Source: Hydractinia symbiolongicarpus (lineage: Eukaryota; Cnidaria; Hydrozoa; Anthoathecata; Hydractiniidae). From it: 64,000 bases of DNA. This document shows, piece by piece, positions 13,151-25,202 of the stretch (position 1 is the first letter of the stretch; each line of letters begins with the position of its first letter). Both the position numbers and the translations under genes were made by a program. The DNA lies in NCBI RefSeq assembly GCF_029227915.1, contig NC_079887.1:5270001-5334000 (forward strand). Direction: 5' to 3'. The notes beneath the pieces are model-generated. The model saw nothing but the letters and a program-made list of their open reading frames with translations, had not been told where the DNA came from and searched no databases.

Positions 13151-15757
13151 GATAAGGGTTAGGATTGGTCCAACAGTAAAAATTTACTTTCTTATCTAAA
13201 TTTTCAAATGAAGCGCTACCACAGCGCCCAGTGTAATCGCTGAGTTCCGGCAATCATGTCATATTAAGAAGAATGTTATTTCTTGGAGTCCAATTGTCTC
13301 ACTTATAACAATTATAAGGTCACAGTCCAAAGTTAGTTCAATTATGTGCCACAGTCAATCGTCTCACTGTTAAAAGCGATACAACCTAGTAATATAAGAA
13401 AAATATCGCTAAATACATGTTGGTACAAATATGTGACCAAACCGTTGTAACTCAAACGGACTCACACCATTAGAAAGTCAATGAAATGTACTTTTGGAAA
13501 CTGTCGCTATATTTTCAGCGCGCGATAACGGCTAGGATTGGTCCCACAGTAAAAATTGAGTTTCTTATCTAAATTTTTAAATGAAGCGCTAGCACAGCGC
13601 CCTGTGTAATAGCTGAGTTTCGGCAATCATGTCAAATTAAGAAGAATGTTATTTCTTGGAATCCAATTGTCTCACTTATAACATTTATAAGGTTACAGCC
13701 CAAAATCAATTCAATTAAGTCCCACAGTCAATCATTTCATTGTTAAAAGCGATGCAACCTAGTAATATCAGAAAAATATCGCTAAATACATGTTGGTACC
13801 AATATGTGATCAAACCGTTAGAAATCAAACGAACTGACACCGTTAGAAAGTCAATGAAATGTACTTTTTGAAACTGTCGCTAATTCCTCAGCGCTCAATA
13901 ACGACTAAGATTGGTCCCACAGTAAAAACTGGCTTATTAATCTAAATTTTTAAATGAAGCGCTACCACAGCGTCCAGTGTAATTGCTGAGTTCCGGCATT
14001 TAGGTCAAATTAAGAAGAATGTTATTTCTTGGAGTTCAATTGTCTCCTTTATCACATTTATCAGGTCACAGTCCAAAGTTAGTTCAATTTAGTCCCACAG
14101 TCAATCGTTTCATTGTTAAAAGCGATGCAGCCTAGTAATATCGCGAAGATATCACTAAATACATGTTGGTACGAATATGTGACGCAACTGTTGTAGTTGA
14201 AGCGAACTGATACCGTTAGAAAGTCAATGAAATGTAGTATTTGAAACTGTCCTTATTTCTTCAACGCGCGCTAAGAGCTAGGGTTGGTCCCACAGTGAAA
14301 ATTGACTTATTTATCTAAATTTTTAAATTAAGCGCTACCACAGCGCCCAGTGTAATCGCTGAGTTTCGGCAATCATGTCAAATTAAGAAGAATGTTATTT
14401 CTTGGAATCCAATTGTCTCACTTATAACATTTATAAGATCACGTCCAAAATCAGTTCAATTAAGTGCCACAGTCAATCGTTTCACTGTTAAAGCGATGCA
14501 ACATAGTAATTTGAGAAAAATATCGCTAAATACATGTTTGTACGAATATGTGACGCAACCGCTGTAACTGAAGCGGATTGATACCGTTAGAAAGTCAATG
14601 AAATGTAATTTTTGAAACTGTTGCTATTTCTTCAGCGCGCAATAACGGCTAGGATTGGTCCCACAGTAAAAATGACTTATTTATCTAAATTTTTAAATGA
14701 AGCGCTACAACAGCACCCAGTGTAATCGCTGAGTTCCGGCAATCATGTCAAATTAAAAAGAATGTTATTTCTTGGAGTTCAATTGTCTCCTTTATCACAT
14801 TTATCAGGTCACAGTCCAAAGTTAATTCAATTAAGTCCCACACTCAATCGTTTCATTGTTAAAAGCGATGCAACCTAGTAATATCAGAAAAATATCGCTA
14901 AATACATGTTGGTACGAATATGTGACCAAACAGTTGTAACTCAAACGGAATGACACCGTTGGTAAGTCAATGAAATGCACTTTTGGAAACTGTCGCTATA
15001 TTTTCAGCGCGCGATAAGGGTTAGGATTGGTCCAACAGTAAAAATTTACTTTCTTATCTAAATTTTCAAATGAAGCGCTACCACAACGCCCAGTGTAATC
15101 GCTGAGTTCCGGCAATCATGTCATATTAAGAAGAATGTTATTTCTTGGAGTCCAATTGTCTCACTTATAACAATTATAAGGTCACAGTCCAAAGTTAGTT
15201 CAATTATGTGCCACAGTCAATCGTCTCACTGTTAAAAGCGATACAACCTAGTAATATAAGAAAAATATCGCTAAATACATGTTGGCACAAATATGTGACG
15301 CAACCGTTGTAACTGAAGCGGATTAATACCGCTAGAAAGTCAATGAAATGTAGTTTTTGAAACTGTCGCAATTTGTTCAGCGCGCGATAACGGCTAGGAT
15401 TGGTCCCACAGTAAAAATGACTTATTAATCTAAATTTTTAAATGAAGCGCTACCACAGCGCCCAGTGTAATCGCTTAGTTCCGGCAATCATGTCAAATTA
15501 AAAAGAATGTTATTTCTTGGAGTCCAATTGTTTCCTTTATCACATTTATCAGGTCACAGTCCAAAGTTAATTCATTTACGTCCCACACTCAATAGTTTCA
15601 TTGTTAAAAGCGATGCAACCTAGTAATATCAGAAAAATATCGCTAAATAAATGTTGGTACGAAGATGTGACCAAACCGTTGTAACTCAAACGGACTCACA
15701 CCATTAGAAAGTCAATGAAATGTACTTTTGGAAACTGTCGCTATATTTTCAGCGCGC
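13151..15757. repeat. Seven-monomer tandem duplication, copy 2
   Basis: This copy keeps private variants of copy 1: AATAGCTGAG at 13608 and 11001, TTGGCACAAATATG at 15283 and 12676, and CCACAACGCCC at 15080 and 12473. All are offset by 2607 bp. Shared private variants show that the duplication is more recent than the split between HOR units 1-3. Confidence 0.85.
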
Positions 15758-16757
15758 GATAACGGCTAGGATTGGTCCCACAGTAAAAATTGACTTTCTT
15801 ATCTAAATTTTTAAATGAAGCGCTAGCACAGCGCCCTGTGTAATCGCTGAGTTTCGGCAATCATGTCAAATTAAGAAGAATGTTATTTTTTGGAATCCAA
15901 TTGTCTCACTTATAACATTTATAAGGTTACAGCCCAAAATCAATTCAATTAAGTCCCACAGTCAATCATTTCATTGTTAAAAGCGATGCAACCTAGTAAT
16001 ATCAGAAAAATATCGCTAAATACATGTTGGTACCAATATGTGATCAAACCGTTAGAAATCAAACGAACTGACACCGTTAGAAAGTCAATGAAATGTACTT
16101 TTTGAAACTGTCGCTAATTCCTCAGCGCTCAATAACGACTAAGATTGGTCCCACAGTAAAAACTGGCTTATTGATCTAAATTTTTAAATGAAGCGCTACC
16201 ACAGCGTCCAGTGTAATCGCTGAGTTCCGGCATTTAGGTCAAATTAAAAAGAATGTTATTTCTTGGAATCCAATTGTCTCACTTATAACATTTATAAGAT
16301 CACGTCCAAAATCAGTTCAATTAAGTGCCACAGTCAATCGTTTCACTGTTAAAGCGATGCAACATAGTAATTTGAGAAAAATATCGCTAAATACATGTTT
16401 GTACGAATATGTGACGCAACCGCTGTAACTGAAGCGGAATAATACCGTTAGAAAGTCAATGAAATGTAGTTTTTGAAACTGTCGCAATTTCTTCAGCGCG
16501 CTATAACGGCTAGGATTGGTCCCACAGTAAAAATGACTTATTAATCTACATTTTTAAATGAAGCGCTACCACAGCGCCCAGTGCAATCGCTGGGTTCCGG
16601 CAATCACGTCGAATTAAGAAGAATGTTATATCTTGGAGTCCAATTGTCTCATTTATCACATATATCAGGTCACAGTCTAAAGTTAGTTCAATTAAGACCC
16701 ACAGTCAATCGTTTCAATGTTAAAAGCGATGCAACCTAGTAATATCAGAAAAGTATC

Positions 16758-17874
16758 GCTAAATACATGTTGGTACGAAAATGTGATCAAGCCGTTGTAA
16801 CTCACACGGACTGACACCGTTAGAAAGTCAATGATATGTACTTTTTGAAATTGTCGCTATATTTTCAGCACGCTATAACGGCTAGGATTGGTCCCACAGT
16901 AAAAAATGACTTTGTTATCTAAATTTTTAAATGAAGCGCTACAACAGTGCCAAATGTAATCGCTGAGTTCCGGCAATCATGTCAAATTAAGAAGAATGTT
17001 ATTTCTTGGAGTCCACTTGTCTCACTTATAATATTTATAACGTCACAGTCCAAATCAGTTTAATTAAGTCCCACAGTCAATCGTTTCACTGTTAAATGCG
17101 ATGCAACCTAGTAATACCAGGAAAATATAGCTAAATACATGTTGGTACGAGCATGTGACCCAACCGTTGTAACTGAAGCGGATTGATACCGTTAGAAAGT
17201 CAATGAAATGTAATTTTTGAAACTGTTGCTATTTCTTCAGCGCGCAATAACGGCTAGGATTGGTCCCACAGTAAAAATGACATATTTATCTAAATTTTTA
17301 AATGAAGCGCTACAACAGCACCCAGTGTAATCGCTGAGTTCCGGCAATCATGTCAAATTAAAAAGAATGTTATTTCTTGGAGTTCAATTGTCTCCTTTAT
17401 TACATTTATCAGGTCACAGTCTAAAGTTAATTCAATTAAGTCCCACACTCAATCGTTTCATTGTTAAAAGCGATGCAACCTATTAATATCAGAAAAATAT
17501 CGCTAAATACATGTTGGTACGAATATGTGACCAAACAGTTGTAACTCAAACGGAATGACACCGTTGGTAAGTCAATGAAATGCACTTTTGGAAACTGTCG
17601 CTATATTTTCAGCGCGCAATAAGGGTTAGGATTGGTCCAACAGTAAAAATTTACTTTCTTATCTAAATTTTCAAATGAAGCGCTACCACAGCGCCCAGTG
17701 TAATCGCTGAGTTCCGGCAATCATGTCATATTAAGAAGAATGTTATTTCTTGGAGTCCAATTGTCTCACTTATAACAATTATAAGGTCACAGTCCAAAGT
17801 TAGTTCAATTATGTGCCACAGTCAATCGTCTCACTGTTAAAAGCGATACAACCTAGTAATATAAGAAAAATATC
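16758..17874. repeat. Start of a fourth HOR unit, broken off after three monomers
   Basis: Monomers at 16758, 17130 and 17502 match the first three monomers of the other units (3, 5961, 9684). From 17875 the order is abandoned for a different type with AACGAACTGGCGCCG. This is the right edge of the 0-18 kb HOR domain. Confidence 0.8.
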
Positions 17875-20800
17875 GCTAAATACATGTTGGTACGAATATG
17901 TGACCCAACCGTTGTAACTCAAACGAACTGGCGCCGTTAGAAAGTAAATGAAATGTACTTTTTGAAGCTGTCGCTAATTCTTCAACGCGCAATAACGGCT
18001 ACGATTGGTCCCACAGTAAAAATTGACATATTAATCTAAATTTTTAAATGAAGCGCTACCACAGCGTCCAGTGTAATCGCGGAGTTCCGGCAACCACGTC
18101 AAATTAAGAACAATGTTATTTATTTGAGTTCAATTGTCTCCTTTATCACATTTATCAGGTCACAGTCCAAAGTTAGTTCAATTAAGTCCCACAGTCAATC
18201 GTTTCATTGTTAAAAGTGATGCAACCTAGTAATATCAGAAAAATATCGCTAAATACATGTTGGTACGAATATGTAACCCAACCGTTGTAACTCAAACGGA
18301 CTGACACCGTTAGAAAGTCAATGAAATGTAGTTTTTGAATCTGTCTCCATTTCTTCAGCGCGTCCTAACGGCTACGATAGATCCCACAGCACAAAATGAC
18401 TTATTTGTCTACATTTTCAAATAAAGCGCTACCCCAGCGCCCAGTGTAATCGCTGAGTTCCGTCAATCATGTCAAACTAAAAAGAATGTTATTTCTTGTA
18501 GTATAATTGTCTCACTTATAACATTTATAAGGTCACAGTCCAAAATCAGTTCAATTATGTGCAACAGTCAATCGTTTCACTGTTAAAAGCGATGCAACCT
18601 AGTAATATGAGAAAATTATCGCTAAATACATGTTGGTATGAATATGTGACGCAACCCTTGTAACTGAAGCGGATTGATACTGTTAGAAAGTCGATGACAT
18701 GTAGTTTCTGAAACTGTCGCTATTTCTTCAGCGCGCGATAACGGCTAGGATTTGTCCCACAGTAAAAATGACTTATTTATCTAAATTTTTTAAAATGAAG
18801 CGCTACCACAGCGCCCAGTGTAATCGCTGAGTTTCGGCAATCATGTCAAATTAAGAAGAATGTTATTTCTTGGAATCCAATTGTCTCACTTATAACATTT
18901 ATAAGATCACGTCCAAAATCAGTTCAATTAAGTGCCACAGTCAATCGTTTCACTGTTAAAGCGATGCAACATAGTAATTTGAGAAAAATATCTTATTTAT
19001 CTAAATTTGTAATAAAGCGCTACCACAGCGCCCAGTGTAATCGCTGAGTTCCAGCAAACACGTCAAATTAAGAAGAATGTTATTTCTTGGAGTCCAATTG
19101 TCTCACTTATAACATTGATAAGGTCACAGCCAAAATCAGTTCAATTATGTGCCACAGTCAATCGTTTCACTGTTAAAAGCGATGCAACTTAGTAATATGA
19201 GAAAAATATCGCTAAATACATGTTGTTACAAATATGTGACGCAACCGTTGAAACTGAAGCGGATTGATACCGTTGGAAAGTCAATGAAATGTAGTTTTTG
19301 AAACTGTCGCTATTTCTTCAGCGCGCGATAACGGCTAGGATTGGTCCCACAGTAAAAATGGCTTATTTATCTAAATTTTTAAATGAAGCGCTACCACAGC
19401 GCCCAGTGTAATCGCTGAGTTCCGGCAATCATGTCAAATTAAAAGGAATGTTATTTCTTGGAGTCTAATTGCCTCACTTATAACATTTGTAAGGTCACAG
19501 TCCAAAATCAGTTCAATTTAGTCCCACAGTTAATCGTTTCACTGTTAAAAGCAATGCAACCTATTATAATGAGAAAAATATCGCTAAATGCATGTTTGTA
19601 CAAATATGTGACACAAACGTTGTAACTCAAACGGACTGATACTGTTAGAAAGTCTTTGAAATGTAGTTCTTGAAGCTGTCAATATTTCTTCAGCGCGTCC
19701 TAAAGGCTACGATTGGTCCCACAGTAAAAAATGACTTATTTATTTACATTTTTAAATGAAGCGCTACCATAGCGCCCAGTGTAATCGCTGAGTTGCGGCA
19801 ATCATGGTAAATTAAGAAGAATGTTATTTCTTGGAGTCCAATTGTCTCACTTTCACATTTATAAGGTCACAGCCCAAAATCAATTCAATTAAGTCCCACA
19901 GTCAATCGTTTCATTGTTAAAAGCGATGCAACCTAGTAATATCAGAAAAATATCGCTAAATACATGTTGGCACCAATATGTGATCAAACCGTTGTAACTT
20001 AAACGAACTGACACCGTTAGAAAGTCAATGAAATGAACTTTTTGAAACTGTCGCTAATTCTTCAGCGCTCAATAACGGCTAAGATTGGTCCCACAGTAAA
20101 AACTGGCTTATTAATCTAAATTTTTAAATGAAGCGCTACCACAGCGTCCAGTGTAATCGCTGAGTTCCGGCATTCAGGTCAAATTAAGAAGAATGTTATT
20201 TCTTGGAGTTCAATTGTCTCCTTTATCACATTTATCAGGTCACAGTCCAAAGTTAGTTCAATTAAGTCCCACAGTCAATCGTTTCATTGGTAAAAGCGAT
20301 GCAGCCTAGTAATATCGGAAAGATACCACTAAATACATGTTGGTACGAATATGTGACGCAACTGTTGTAGTTGAAGCGAACTGATACCGTTAGAAAGTCA
20401 ATGAAATGTAGTATTTGAAACTGTCTTTATTTCTTCAATGCGCACTAAGGGCTAGGATTAGTCCCAGAGTAAAAATTGACTTATTTATCTAAGTTTTTAA
20501 ATGAAGCGCTACCACAGCGCCCAGTGCAATCGCTGAGTTTCGGCAATCATGTCAAATTAAGAAGAATGTTATTTCTTGGAATCCAATTGTCTCACTTATA
20601 ACTTTTATAAGATCACAGTCCAATATCAGTTCAATTAAGTGCCACAGTCAATCGTTTCACTGTTAAAGCGATGCAACATAGTAATATGAGAAAAATATCG
20701 CAAAATACATGTTGGTACGAATATGTGACGCAACCATTGTAACTGAAGCGGATTAATACCGTTAGAAAGTCAATGAAATGTAGTTTTTGAAACTGTCGCA

Positions 20801-21816
20801 ATTTCTTCAGCGCGCGATAATGGCTAGGATTGGTCCCACAGTAAAAATGACTTATTAATCTAAATTTTTAAATGAAGCGCTACTACAGCGACCAGTGTAA
20901 TCGCTGAGTTCCGTCAATCACGTGAAATTAAGAAAAATGTTATATCTTGGAGTCCAATTGTCTCATTTATCACATATATCAAGTCACAGTCTAAAGTTTG
21001 TTCAATTAAGTCCCACAGTCAATCGTTTCATTGTTAAAAGCGATGCAGCCTAGTAATATCGGAAAGATATCACTAAATACATGTTGGTACGAACATGTGA
21101 CGCAACTGTTGTAGTTGAAGCGAACTGCTACCGTTAGAAAGTCAATGAAATGTAGTATTTGAAACTGTCTTTATTTCTTCAACGCACGCTAAGGGCTAAG
21201 ATTGGTCGCACAGTAAAAATTGACTTATTTATCTAAATTTTTAAATGAAGCGCTACCACAGCGCCCAGTGTAATCGCTGAGTTTCGGCAATCATGTCAAA
21301 TTAAGAACAATGTTATTTCTTGGAATCCAATTGTCTCACTTATAACATTTATAAGATCACAGTCCAAAATCAGTTCAATTATGTGCCACAGTCAATCGTT
21401 TCACTGTTAAAGCGATGCAACATAGTAATTTGAGAAAAATATCGCTAAATACATGTTGGTACGAATATGTGACGCAACCATTGTAACTGAAGCGGATTAA
21501 TACCGTTAGAAAGTCAATGAAATGTAGTTTTTGAAACTGTCGCAATTTCTTCAGCCGGCGATAACGGCTAGGATTGGTCCCACAGTAAAAATGACTTATT
21601 AATCTAAATTTTTAAATGAAGTGCTACCACAGCGCCCAGTGTAATCGCTGAGTTCCGGCAATCACGTCAAAATTAAGAAGAATGTTATATCTTGGAGTCC
21701 AATTGTCTCATTTATCACATATATCAGGTCACAGTCCAAAGTTAGTTCAATTAAGTCCCACAGTCAATCGTTTCACTGTTAAATGCGATGCAACCTAGTA
21801 ATATGAGAAAAATATT
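17875..21816. repeat. Divergent monomers between two HOR domains
   Basis: Monomers start at 17875, 18248, 18621, about 18993 (truncated), 19211, 19583, 19955, 20328, 20700, 21072 and 21444. They are mostly of different types, as expected at the less homogenised edge of HOR domains. Related monomers occur far away: 19583 resembles 38343 and 43168; 19955-20700 matches 36855-37600 at a constant offset of 16900 bp. The CGTCCTAACGGCTACGAT type near 18361 is otherwise typical of 42-63 kb. Confidence 0.8.
18990..19210. repeat. Truncated monomer (about 218 bp)
   Basis: After GAGAAAAATATC the expected GCTAAATACATG start is missing and the sequence passes directly to TTATTTATCTAAATTTG, which normally lies about 150 bp further on. 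The distance from the monomer at 18621 to the next at 19211 is 590 bp against about 745 expected. About 155 bp are lost, including the CAGCGCGCG box. Confidence 0.88.
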
Positions 21817-24800
21817 GCTAAATACATGTTGGTACGAGTATGTGACCCAACCGTTGTAACTCAAACGAACTGGCGCCGTTAGAAAGTAAATGAAATGTAC
21901 TTTTTGAAGCTGTCGCTAATTCTTCAGCGCACAATAACGGCTACGACTGGTCCCACAGTAAAAATTGACTTATTAATCTAAATTTTTAAATGAAGCGCTA
22001 CTGCAGCGTCCAGTGTAATCACAGAGTTCCGGCAACCACGTCAAATTAAGAACAATGTTGTTTATTTGAGTTCAATTGTCTCCTTTATCACATTTATCAG
22101 GTCACAGTCAAAAGTTAGTTCAATTAAGTCCCACAGTCAATCGTTTCATTGCTAAAAGCGATGTAACATAGTAACATCAGAAAAATATCGCTAAATAAAT
22201 GTTGGTACGAATATGTCACCCAACCGTTGTAATTCAAACGGACTGACACCGTTAGAAAGACAATGAAAAGTACTTTTTGAAACTGTCGCGATTTCTTCAT
22301 CGCGCGATAACGGCTACGATCGGTCCCACAGCACAAGATGACTTATTTGTCTACATTTTTTAATAAAACGCTACCCCAGCGCCCAGTGTAATCGCTAAGT
22401 TCCGGCGAGCAGGTCAAATTAAGAAGAATGTCAATTCTTGGAGTTCAATTGTCTCGTTTATCACATTTATCAGGTCACAGTCCAAAGTTAGTTCAATTAA
22501 GTCCCACAGTCAATCGTTTCATTGTTAAAATCGATGCAACCTAGTAATATCAGAAAAAATATCGCTAAATACATGTTGGTACGAATATGTGACGCAACCG
22601 TTGTAACTGAAGCGGATTGATACCGTTAGAAAGTCAATGAATTGTAGTTTCTGATACTGTCGCTATTTCTTCAGCGCGCGATAACGGCTAGGATTGGTCC
22701 CACAGTAAAAACGACTTATTTATCTAAATTTTTAAATGAAGCGCTACCACAACGCCCAGTGTAATCGCTGAGTACCGGTAATCACGTCAAATTAGGAAGA
22801 ATTTTATTTCTTGAAGTCCAATTGTCTCCTTTATCACATTTATCAGGTCACAGTCCAAATCTCACTTATAACAAATGTAAGGTCACAGTCCAAAGTTAGT
22901 TCAATTATGTGCCACAGTCAATCGTTTTACTGTTAAAAGCGATGCAACCTAGGAATATGAGAAAAATATCGCTAAATACATGTTGGTACGAATATGTCAC
23001 GCAACTGTTGTAACTGAAGCGATTGATACCGTTAGAAAGTCAATGAAATGTTGTTTTTGAAACTGTCGGTATTTCTTCAGCGCGCGATAACGGATAGGAT
23101 TGGTCCCACAGTAAAAATAACTTATTTATCTAAATTTTTAAATGAAGCACTACCACAGCACCCAGTGTAATCGCTGAGTTTTGGCAATCATGTCAAATTA
23201 AGAAGAATGTTATTTCTTGGAGTCCAATTGTCTCACTTATAACATTTATAAGGTCACAGTCCAAAATCATTTCAATTATGTGCCACAGTCAATCGTTTCA
23301 TTGTTAAAGGCGATGCAACCTAGCAACATCAGAAGAATATCGCTACATACATGTTGGTACGAATATGTGACCCAACCGTTATAACTCAAACGGACTGACT
23401 CCGTTAGAAAGTCAATGAAATGAACATTTTGAAACTGTCGCTAATTCTTCAGCGCTCAATAACGGCTAGGATTGGTCCCACAGTAAAAATGACTTATTTA
23501 TCTAAATTTTTAAATGAAGCACTACCACAGCACCCAGTGTAATCGCTGAGTTTTGGCAATCATGTCAAGTTAAGAAGAATGTTATTTCTTGGAGTCCAAT
23601 TGTCTCACTTATAACATTTATAAGGTCACAGTACAAAATCAGTTCAATTATGTGCCACAGTCAATCGTTTCACTGTTAAAAGCGATGCAACTTAGTAATA
23701 TGAGAAAAATATCGCTAAATACATGTTGTTACGAATATGTGACGCAACCGTTGTAACTGAAGCGGATTGATACCGTTGGAAAGTCAATGAAATGTAGTTT
23801 TTGAAACTGTCGCTATTTCTTCAGCGCGCGATAACGGCTAGGATTGGTCCCACAGTAAAAATGACTTATTAATCTAAATTTTTAAATGAAGCGCTACTAC
23901 AGCGACCAGTGTAATCGCTGAGTTCCGTCAATCACGTGAAATTAAGAAGAATGTTATATCTTGGAGTCCAATTGTCTCATTTATCACATATATCAAGTCA
24001 CAGTCTAAAGTTTGTTCAATTAAGTCCCACAGTCAATCGTTTCATTGTTAAAAGCGATGCAGCCTAGTAATATCGGAAAGATATCACTAAATACATGTTG
24101 GTACGAACATGTGACGCAACTGTTGTAGTTGAAGCGAACTGCTACCGTTAGAAAGTCAATGAAATGTAGTATTTGAAACTGTCTTTATTTCTTCAACGCT
24201 CGCTAAGGGCTAAGATTGGTCGCACAGTAAAAATTGACTTATTTATCTAAATTTTTAAATGAAGCGCTACCACAGCGCCCAGTGTAATCGCTGAGTTTCG
24301 GCAATCATGTCAAATTAAGAACAATGTTATTTCTTGGAATGCAATTGTCTCACTTATAACATTTATAAGATCACAGTCCAAAATCAGTTCAATTATGTGC
24401 CACAGTCAATCGTTTCACTGTTAAAGCGATGCAACATAGTAATTTGAGAAAAATATCGCTAAATACATGTTGGTACGAATATGTGACGCAACCGTTGTAA
24501 CTGAAGCGGATTAATACCGTTAGAAAGTCAATGAAATGTAGTTTTTGAAACTGTCGCAATTTCTTCAGCCGGCGATAACGGCTAGGATTGGTCCCACAGT
24601 AAAAATGACTTATTAATCTAAATTTTTAAAGGAAGTGCTACCACAGCGCCCAGTGTAATCGCTGAGTTCCGGCAATCACGTCAAAATTAAGAAGAATGTT
24701 ATATCTTGGAGTCCAATTGTCTCATTTATCACATATATCAGGTCACAGTCCAAAGTTAGTTCAATTAAGTCCCACAGTCAATCGTTTCACTGTTAAATGC

Positions 24801-25202
24801 GATGCAACCTAGTAATACCAGGAAAATATCGCTAAATACATGTTGGTACGAGCATGTGAGGCAACCGTTGTAACTGAAGCGGATTGATACCGTTAGAAAA
24901 TCAATGAAATGTAATCTTTGAAACTGTTGCTATTTTTTCAGCGCGCAATAACGGCTAGGATTGGTCCAACAGTAAAAATGACTTATTTATCTGAATTTTT
25001 AAATGAAGCGCTACCACAGCGCCCAGTGTAATCGCTGAGTTCCGGCAATCATGTCATATTAAGAAGAATGTTATTTCTTGGAGTCCAATTGTCTCACTTA
25101 TAACAATTATAAAGTCACAGTCCAAAGTTAGTTCAATTATGTGCCACAGTCAATCGTTTCACTGTTAAAAGCGATACAACCTAGTAATATGAGAAAAATA
25201 TT
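21817..25202. repeat. Nested HOR copy 1, 9 monomers (3386 bp)
   Basis: Monomers start at 21817, 22190, 22564, 22971, 23342, 23714, 24086, 24458 and 24831. The unit is recognised by AACGAACTGGCGCCG, then TTCATCGCGCGATAACGG, then the first 407-bp monomer (22564), then GCTACATACATG. It differs from the later copies by small changes, for example GTACCGGTAATC at about 22772 against GTACCGGTACTC in copies 2-4, so it is the earliest-branching copy. Confidence 0.87.
22826..22895. repeat. 35-bp internal tandem duplication making 407-bp monomers (first of 19)
   Basis: CTCCTTTATCACATTTATC followed by AGGTCACAGTCCAAAT is succeeded directly by a diverged second copy starting CTCACTTATAAC and ending GGTCACAGTCCAAAG, 35 bp each. 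The same junction CAGTCCAAATCTCA recurs with the second half starting at 22861, 26247, 30379, 35257, 42314, 44200, 44608, 47622, 48030, 48436, 49215, 50368, 51518, 52671, 53822, 54938, 59069, 59476 and 60255. AGTCCAA occurs twice per normal monomer, 37 bp apart, and is the likely misalignment site. An identical junction everywhere implies one founder event followed by spread. Confidence 0.9.

Larger units (their letters stand above)
9684..16757. repeat. HOR unit 3, 19 monomers (7074 bp)
   Basis: Monomers start at 9684, 10056, 10428, 10801, 11174, 11547, 11918, 12290, 12663, 13035, 13408, 13781, 14154, 14525, 14897, 15270, 15642, 16015 and 16386. The first six match unit 2 in order at an offset of 3723 bp. 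The monomer at 11918 is hybrid (CGCTGTAACTGAAGCGG of the type at 5589, then GTAATTTTTGAAACTG of the type at 375), after which the order restarts. A seven-monomer duplication fills most of the unit. Confidence 0.83.

Noticed and set aside
22124-22336. 70-codon minus-strand open frame repeated at 25510, 29642 and 34520 with nearly the same protein
   Set aside because: Conservation follows from the nested HOR copies being almost identical DNA. The frame lies wholly in satellite monomers, is closed by stops in most other monomers, and shows no recognisable domain. The first copy differs by a simple Asn/Ser change.
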